Source of the DNA: Candidatus Cloacimonadota bacterium
Lineage (GTDB): Bacteria > Cloacimonadota > Cloacimonadia > Cloacimonadales > Cloacimonadaceae
Length of the DNA stretch: 48,379 bases
NCBI GenBank assembly: GCA_012522635.1
Contig: JAAYKA010000132.1
Location: 1 to 48,379, forward strand
Direction of reading: 5' to 3'
The position numbers and the translations under genes were made by a program. The notes beneath the pieces were generated by a model. That model had not been told where the DNA came from, searched no databases, and saw only the letters and a list, made by a program, of their open reading frames with translations. Below are positions 44,146 through 48,379 of the stretch, in pieces (position 1 is the stretch's first letter; every line of letters begins with the position of its first letter).

Positions 44146-44741
44146 GCTTTAAATTCCAATACAACAAGATTTCCCAATTGCAGATGGAAAAACAACTGCA
44201 AATCAGGGAAAAAGCCCTGCCCACGCTGAAGAACAAGGAATCGGCGCTGCGCATGGAAGTGAAACGCGCCCGGGACAAAGCTCGCGAGCTGGAAACCCGT
44301 TTGGATGAGGAAAGCCGCCAACTGGATGAGTTTATGAAGCTTTGGGCTGAATTCGACCCCAGCCTTCTCTCCATCCGCGACGTGACCATCCACACCCAAA
44401 AAATCGCGGGAGTGCAAGTCCCCGTTTTGGGCGAGATTGATTTTGAACTGCAGGAATATGACCTTTTCCAGGCGCCAACATGGTTTTTGGATGGCATGGA
44501 ACTGGTTAAAGCCCTCGCCACGCTCAAAATCGAACGGGATTTCTTCCTGCGCAAAATGAATATCCTGGAGCAGGTTCGCAAAAAAACCACCCAAAAAGTG
44601 AACCTCTATGAAAAGGTGCAAATTCCCGCCTACGAAGAGGCAATCCTGAAAATCAAACGTTTTTTGGAAGACGAGGAAAACCTGTCCAAAGCGGCGCAGA
44701 AAATTCTGAAAGGCCGCGTGGAAGAGGAGGCTTTGGCATGA
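44142..44741 (+). CDS. atpD: V-type ATPase subunit D
   Basis: Subunit D is the central rotor shaft, 199 residues, almost entirely two long helices. Visible heptad-rich stretches are 'NKISQLQMEKQLQIREKALPTLKNKESALRMEVKRARDKARELE' and the C-terminal 'ILEQVRKKTTQKVNLYEKVQIPAYEEAILKIKRFLEDEEN'. The overall size and the end 'QKVNLYEKVQIP' (usual 'RVNALE...P') fit the family. It overlaps atpB and atpI by 4 bases each. Confidence 0.93.
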   Translation: MSFKFQYNKISQLQMEKQLQIREKALPTLKNKESALRMEVKRARDKARELETRLDEESRQLDEFMKLWAEFDPSLLSIRDVTIHTQKIAGVQVPVLGEIDFELQEYDLFQAPTWFLDGMELVKALATLKIERDFFLRKMNILEQVRKKTTQKVNLYEKVQIPAYEEAILKIKRFLEDEENLSKAAQKILKGRVEEEALA

Positions 44742-46528
44742 TTGAAAAGATGCGTAAATACACCTTCGTGCTTCACCACGCCGATTATGAAGCCTTCCTG
44801 AAAGAACTGCAAAAACTGGGCGTGCTCCACCTCACCCGCAACACGGAAGACAAAACCCCCGCCCTGGCGGAAAAGCTGGACTTGATTGATGATTATGCCC
44901 AGGCTCTGCGTTTCATCGGAAAGCTGGAACCCGCTGAGGAAAAGATTGCCCCCGGTCTCAGTCCCGCAAACCTGCTTAACAAGATAAATTCCGCCCGTGA
45001 CGAAAAGGAACTGCTCACCCGGCAGGAAGATACCTTGCTCAAACAAATCCGGGATTTGGAACCCTGGGGTCATTTCGACCGCGAAATGGTCGAAAAGGTC
45101 AGACGCGGCGGCATCCAGGTTGATTTCCACACCTGCCTCAAAAATCATTTCAAACCCGAATGGAAAGAAGAATTCGCCCTGCAGGTGTTGGCAGAAACCA
45201 ATGGCATCATCTATTTTGTGGTTTTCCACACGGGTGAAAAGCCGGTTTTGGATGCCGATACCTTCAATTTCCCAGACCACGATATCCGGGAATTGGAAAC
45301 CGAACTCAAGAACACCCGCAAAAAGATTGAAGACATCGATGCCTATTTTTCCGGCGTGGCTTCTGATGCCTCCCAGATATTTGAGGAAGAGATTTTGCGC
45401 CTCAGCCGCCAATGCGAATATGAGGACGCCACTCTGCAGGGAATCAGCGAAGCCGAAGACAACATCCGCGTTTTGGGTGGCTACATCCCCCTCAGGCTGG
45501 AACCAGACCTCAAAAGCTTCCTGGATTCCCATGGTGTGATTTACTTTGCCACCGATGCCAAGGTTGAGGACGACCCGCCCGTGAGCCTGAGAAACAACTG
45601 GTTCGCCCGCCAGTTCGAGCCCATCACCAAAATGTATATGTTACCATTTTACAATGAGTTCGACCTCACCCCCTTCTTCGCGCCCTTCTTCATGCTGTTC
45701 TTCGGTTTTTGCAACGCGGACATCGCCTATGGCATCATCTTTGTCCTGCTGGCGCTGTTCCTGCGCGCAAAAAGCAAAAACCCCGCCGTAAAGAGCATGA
45801 TGTTCCTGGTGATGCTGTTTGGGATTTCCTCAATTATCATGGGTTGGGTTATGGGCTCGGTGCTGAGCTTCGACCTCACGGAAACCCCCTTGTCAAAATA
45901 TATCCTGATTAAAAACAACGACCAGATTTTCAATATCGCCCTCCTTATAGGCGCCATCCAGATTCTTTTTGGCACCATCGTCAACGGAGTCAAACAGGCT
46001 TGCCAAAGCGGTTTTATGCACTTCGTGGCGCCTTTTGGCACATTTTTATTCCTGCTGGGGCTTACCATTTTGGGAGCCGGCTTGCTGGGCACAGACATTT
46101 CCGCCCTGGCGCCCTACACCAAATATCTCCTTTGGTCTGGCCTGGCATTGCTGATGCTCTTCAATTCTCCCGGCAAAAACCCCATCAAAAATGTGTTGAG
46201 CGGGCTTTGGCTGCTCTACAACGTCATCACTGGATTCTTTGGCGACATTTTGTCCTACATCCGCCTCTTTGCCCTGGGAGTTTCCAGTTCCATTCTGGGC
46301 TTTGTAATCAATTCCATCGGCCAGCAATTCCTGGGGATAAAAATCTTCGGACCCCTTATCTTCTTCATTTTTATGGTGTTTGGACACTCCCTGAATCTCG
46401 CCCTGGGCGCCCTCAGCGGTGTTGTGCATCCCTTGCGTCTCACTTTCGTGGAATTTTTCCAAAATGCCGGCTTCAACGGACCCGGCGTTGCCTACAAACC
46501 TTTTGGAAACACAAAAATAAAGACATAA
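44738..46528 (+). CDS. atpI: V-type ATPase membrane subunit I
   Basis: Subunit I (Vph1-type subunit a) provides the half-channels for ion entry and holds the peripheral stalks. It has 596 residues. The N-terminal cytoplasmic part (1-300) is helical with 'EKIAPGLSPANLLNKINSARDEKELL'. The C-terminal part has about seven to eight hydrophobic segments from 'FFAPFFMLFFGFCNADIAYGIIFVLLALFLR' to 'IFFIFMVFGHSLNLALGALSGVVHPLRL'. The conserved arginine for rotor contact should be in 'DILSYIRLFALG' (residues 500-511). It overlaps atpD by 4 bases and precedes atpK by 12. Confidence 0.95.
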   Translation: MIEKMRKYTFVLHHADYEAFLKELQKLGVLHLTRNTEDKTPALAEKLDLIDDYAQALRFIGKLEPAEEKIAPGLSPANLLNKINSARDEKELLTRQEDTLLKQIRDLEPWGHFDREMVEKVRRGGIQVDFHTCLKNHFKPEWKEEFALQVLAETNGIIYFVVFHTGEKPVLDADTFNFPDHDIRELETELKNTRKKIEDIDAYFSGVASDASQIFEEEILRLSRQCEYEDATLQGISEAEDNIRVLGGYIPLRLEPDLKSFLDSHGVIYFATDAKVEDDPPVSLRNNWFARQFEPITKMYMLPFYNEFDLTPFFAPFFMLFFGFCNADIAYGIIFVLLALFLRAKSKNPAVKSMMFLVMLFGISSIIMGWVMGSVLSFDLTETPLSKYILIKNNDQIFNIALLIGAIQILFGTIVNGVKQACQSGFMHFVAPFGTFLFLLGLTILGAGLLGTDISALAPYTKYLLWSGLALLMLFNSPGKNPIKNVLSGLWLLYNVITGFFGDILSYIRLFALGVSSSILGFVINSIGQQFLGIKIFGPLIFFIFMVFGHSLNLALGALSGVVHPLRLTFVEFFQNAGFNGPGVAYKPFGNTKIKT

Positions 46529-46540
46529 CCTGGAGGTTAT

Positions 46541-47044
46541 ATGCCGTACATTCTCTTACAAGCCGGAACTGACGCTGTCAAGGCCTTGGGCGGAGGCAGC
46601 CCGGCTTACATCCTGGCCTGGCTCGGGATTTTCCTGATGGTGGCCCTTTCCGGCGTGGGAAGCGCCTGGGGAACCGTGATTGGTGGCAGCGCCACGGTTG
46701 CGGCAATGAAAAAACGCGACGATATCTTTGCCAACAGCATGATTCTGTCCGCTCTGCCTGGAACGCAGGGCTTGTATGGATTCGGCGCCTTTTTCATCCT
46801 CAAAGACCACATCACACCCGAGATAACCATGCTCACGGCCGCAGCCATCTTCGGTGCCGGGCTCATTTCAGGCGTCACAAACCTGATTTCAGCCTATTTC
46901 CAAGCTCGTATCGTGGCAAACGGAATCGAAAGTATGGGTAATGGCAACAATGTCTTCACAAACACCCTCATCCTGGGCGTGTATCCTGAACTCTATGCCA
47001 TTATTGCCTTTGCCGCTTGCTTCCTGATTAGTGGCATGCTGTAA
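46541..47044 (+). CDS. atpK: V-type ATPase ring subunit K
   Basis: The 167-residue proteolipid has four membrane helices (two hairpins), and the SD GGAGG precedes the start. The ion-binding ligands of the Enterococcus hirae NtpK ring are Leu61, Thr64, Gln65, Gln110 and Glu139. The same residues occur here at Leu72, Thr75, Gln76, Gln121 and Glu150, a constant offset of 11. The contexts are 'LPGTQGLYGF', 'AYFQARIVANG' and 'YPELYA'; Tyr79 ('GLYG') also matches Tyr68. This set is the sodium type. The subunit is therefore predicted to pump sodium rather than protons, though coupling must be tested. It is the last gene of the operon. Confidence 0.96.
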   Translation: MPYILLQAGTDAVKALGGGSPAYILAWLGIFLMVALSGVGSAWGTVIGGSATVAAMKKRDDIFANSMILSALPGTQGLYGFGAFFILKDHITPEITMLTAAAIFGAGLISGVTNLISAYFQARIVANGIESMGNGNNVFTNTLILGVYPELYAIIAFAACFLISGML

Positions 47045-47065
47045 AAAATCTATGAATTAACCAAC

Positions 47066-47101
47066 GGGACGGGGAGCGCGTCTCCCTGTCCCCCACTTTT
47101 T
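47066..47101 (+). terminator. Rho-independent terminator of the V-ATPase operon
   Basis: GGGACGGGGAG (47066-47076) pairs with CTCCCTGTCCC (47082-47092), with one G-T wobble, followed by CCACTTTTT. Confidence 0.88.
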
Positions 47102-47116
47102 CAAAGAGAGTTTAAT

Positions 47117-47470
47117 ATGACAAATCAACCCCACAATCAGCAAGGTTCCGGTTTTTCATATTCTCAAGGTCCGCCCCAGTGGGTCCCGGAGCCACACCGC
47201 GGCATGATGATTCTCATCTTTGGCATCGTCGGGCTTTTCAGTTGTGCCGTCTTTTCCATTCTGGCTTGGGTTTTCGGAAACCAAGACCTCAAAAAAATGG
47301 ATGAAGGCCTCATGGACCCAGCCGGACGCGAAAACACCAAGGCTGGCAGAATCTTGGGCATTGTTGGCGTAATCATGAATGTTTTGGTTGTCCTGCCTTC
47401 CATCATCTATTTTGTTTTCGTTTTGGGAATGACTTTCGGAGGCCAGGTCCCGGATATTTACGATTTCTAA
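47117..47470 (+). CDS. DUF4190-like small membrane protein
   Basis: The 117-residue protein has two hydrophobic segments ('MMILIFGIVGLFSCAVFSILAWVFG' and 'RILGIVGVIMNVLVVLPSIIYFVFVLGM') with a short charged loop between them that reads 'GNQDLKKMDEGLMDPAGRENTKAGRILG'. The loop pattern, with 'N..AL..M..G..D..G...T..GRI.G', is that of DUF4190 membrane proteins. Residues 1-28 are a Gln/Pro-rich tail. Function is unknown. It follows the V-ATPase terminator and the start has AGAG upstream. Confidence 0.8.
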   Translation: MTNQPHNQQGSGFSYSQGPPQWVPEPHRGMMILIFGIVGLFSCAVFSILAWVFGNQDLKKMDEGLMDPAGRENTKAGRILGIVGVIMNVLVVLPSIIYFVFVLGMTFGGQVPDIYDF

Positions 47471-47482
47471 ATCCTTCTCCTG

Positions 47483-47884
47483 ATGCGCCTGCGCGTTGAA
47501 AAAAGCTCCGCCCGTTTTCCGGGTGGAAGCCTGCCAATTTTGCTCTACGCTGCCTTTTTGGCTGGCTATCTCTATCTCCATCTGCTTTTGGAAGGCTCTC
47601 TGCAGCTATGCTGCTTCAAGGCTCTCACCGGTTATAACTGCCCCAGTTGCGGCATTTCCCGCGCTTTTTTCACCCTCTTTTCCGGCCGTCCCCTCCAAGC
47701 TCTAAAATACAACCCCTTCATGCTGCTTTTTAGCCTCGGCGTTTTGTTCCAGTTTTTCCTGCAGGCTCTTTTCAAAAGACGCCTTACACTGCATGCCACA
47801 CGCATACAACGCCATACACTTTATCTCATCCTCGGCATTCTCTTTTTGCTCAACTGGCTCTACTTACTCATTTTTCTTCCCTGA
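47483..47884 (+). CDS. DUF2752-type membrane protein
   Basis: The 133-residue protein has about three hydrophobic segments and the DUF2752 signature 'CCFKALTGYNCPSCGISRAFFTLFSG' around residue 45, with the 'CPxCG' motif. This family is membrane-bound and of unknown function. It follows the DUF4190-like gene after 12 bases and may share its transcript. After the stop the DNA is repetitive. Confidence 0.85.
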   Translation: MRLRVEKSSARFPGGSLPILLYAAFLAGYLYLHLLLEGSLQLCCFKALTGYNCPSCGISRAFFTLFSGRPLQALKYNPFMLLFSLGVLFQFFLQALFKRRLTLHATRIQRHTLYLILGILFLLNWLYLLIFLP

Positions 47885-47943
47885 TGCGGATTTCATTTGA
47901 ATAGCTTGGGAATACACAGGAAAATGATGATGAAAAGGATGTG

Positions 47944-47977
47944 GCGTTTTATCGTTTTATCGTTTTAACGTTTTAGA
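47944..47977 (+). repeat. Short tandem CGTTTTA/T repeat
   Basis: Four units of 8 bases (CGTTTTAT, CGTTTTAT, CGTTTTAA, CGTTTTAG). The inverse AAAACG runs recur near 18001-18035 and 18185-18212. Confidence 0.75.
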
Positions 47978-48020
47978 GTTCAAATAGCTTGCTAACTAAC
48001 TGCGGAATAGCGAGTTGGAA

Positions 48021-48064
48021 CACCGGATTCATCCGGTCGTAGGTGCCGAATTCATTCGGCACAA
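48021..48064 (+). repeat. Paired-hairpin element, plus copy 1
   Basis: Hairpin 1 ACCGGA-TTCA-TCCGGT, linker CGTAG, hairpin 2 GTGCCGAA-TTCA-TTCGGCAC, then AATG. The upstream 55 bases also match the inverted copy at 17.9 kb. Confidence 0.9.
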
Positions 48065-48121
48065 TGTCCTTTCGACCACCCAACTCCGCCCACCACCACC
48101 CAAACCCCGAGCTTGGAGGAA

Positions 48122-48165
48122 CACCGGATTCATCCGGTCGTAGGTGCCAGATTCATCTGGCACAA
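48122..48165 (+). repeat. Paired-hairpin element, plus copy 2
   Basis: Hairpin 1 as in copy 1; hairpin 2 is GTGCCAGA-TTCA-TCTGGCAC. Compared with copies 1 and 3, two stem pairs change together (GC to AT, AT to GC), preserving pairing. Confidence 0.9.
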
Positions 48166-48220
48166 TGTTCTTTCAACCACCCAAACTCCGCCCACGACCA
48201 CCCAAACCCAGGCCAGACGC

Positions 48221-48246
48221 GTCATTCCGAGTGAAACGAGGAATCC
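48221..48246 (+). repeat. Palindromic GTCATTC-type element, copy 4
   Basis: GTCATTCCGAGTGAAACGAG followed by GAATCC. Arms ATTCC and GGAAT pair; copies 2 and 3 have ATTCT and AGAAT, a compensatory change. Confidence 0.7.
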
Positions 48247-48260
48247 AGCCCGTGCCGGAG

Positions 48261-48303
48261 CACCGGATTCATCCGGTCGTAGGTGCCGAATTCATTCGGC
48301 ACA
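48261..48303 (+). repeat. Paired-hairpin element, plus copy 3
   Basis: Same hairpins as plus copy 1 (ACCGGA-TTCA-TCCGGT and GTGCCGAA-TTCA-TTCGGCAC). It lies 139 bases after copy 2. Confidence 0.9.
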
Positions 48304-48327
48304 AAGAGGAAAACACGCCACCTTTTT

Positions 48328-48373
48328 CCACCGGATAAATCCGGCGGTCCGACCGGTTGAAACCGGTGTTCCC
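48328..48373 (-). repeat. Diverged paired-hairpin element in minus orientation
   Basis: Read on the minus strand it is GGAACACCGGT-TTCA-ACCGGT, a CGGACCG linker, and CCGGA-TTTA-TCCGG. It aligns with the plus copies ('GGAACACCGGA-TTCA-TCCGGT') with an A-T pair swapped to T-A in the stem. Confidence 0.65.
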
Positions 48374-48379
48374 ACAGGC

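Larger units (their letters stand above)
47885..48379. other. Repeat-rich non-coding region at the window end
   Basis: About 495 bases hold no credible gene. The region has a run of CGTTTTA-type octamers (47944-47977), a 100-bp segment (47966-48064) that is an inverted copy of 17914-18012, and three paired-hairpin elements. It also has an intermediate linker sharing 'CCGCCCACxACCACCCAAACCC' pieces, a GTCATTC palindrome (48221-48246) and a fifth, diverged paired hairpin (48328-48373). The sequence continues beyond the window. Confidence 0.8.

Noticed and set aside
48021-48303. CRISPR array
   Set aside because: The repeats are spaced 101 and 139 bases apart with shared, non-unique linkers, contain two hairpins each, and there are no cas genes.

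Overview
The window looks like one contiguous bacterial chromosome segment of about 50% GC. It comes from a Gram-negative-type anaerobe of the FCB superphylum, and my best guess is Cloacimonadota (WWE1). This rests on gene content only: a V-type ATPase operon with a DUF2764 subunit, GLUG-repeat and Omp28-like secreted proteins, many lipoproteins, ExbB/ExbD/TonB-like genes and a very large predicted outer-membrane protein. No database search was possible. There is no rRNA, CRISPR array, transposase or phage gene. Genes are densely packed, often with 1-11 bp overlaps.

Region by region. 1-6466: a plus-strand operon of dnaN (3' part only), recF, a UMF1-type transporter, aspS, purN and mtaB, followed by tRNA-Phe. 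6.7-9.8 kb: an accessory patch with a small membrane protein, a GLUG-repeat secreted protein, a lipoprotein and a histone-like HU gene. 10.1-15.8 kb: a TPR lipoprotein, an orphan UmuD-like peptidase, a 1082-residue predicted outer-membrane protein and a TauE/SafE permease. 15.9-17.3 kb: a heme catalase on the minus strand. 17.35-18.42 kb: a repeat-rich non-coding stretch. 18.4-24.0 kb: a CIRCE-like operator and hrcA-grpE-dnaK-dnaJ-rsmE. 24.1-28.1 kb: a minus-strand operon exbB-exbD-tonB-like-folP-cdaA-coaE. 28.1-34.5 kb: serC (minus), then maf, an amidohydrolase, an unknown gene, gltX and an Omp28-like protein. 34.7-38.3 kb: tRNA-Leu, a PIN-PhoH ATPase and an alanine racemase with a 260-residue extra C-terminal part. 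38.3-39.3 kb: a CsgG-like lipoprotein (minus). 39.5-47.0 kb: the V-ATPase operon E-DUF2764-A-B-D-I-K. 47.1-47.9 kb: two small membrane proteins. 47.9-48.4 kb: a second repeat cluster related, in inverted orientation, to the one at 17.9 kb.

Functional themes are replication and repair (dnaN, recF, umuD, HU), translation (aspS, gltX, mtaB, rsmE, two tRNAs), heat-shock chaperones under HrcA, envelope energisation and cyclic-di-AMP synthesis in one operon, and ion-motive energy metabolism. The V-ATPase K subunit keeps every sodium ligand known from the Enterococcus hirae ring, so a sodium-coupled enzyme is predicted.

The most unusual non-coding signal is a family of paired-hairpin repeats with a constant TTCA loop and compensatory stem changes (17.9 kb and 48.0-48.4 kb). 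The most unusual protein is the alanine racemase fusion.
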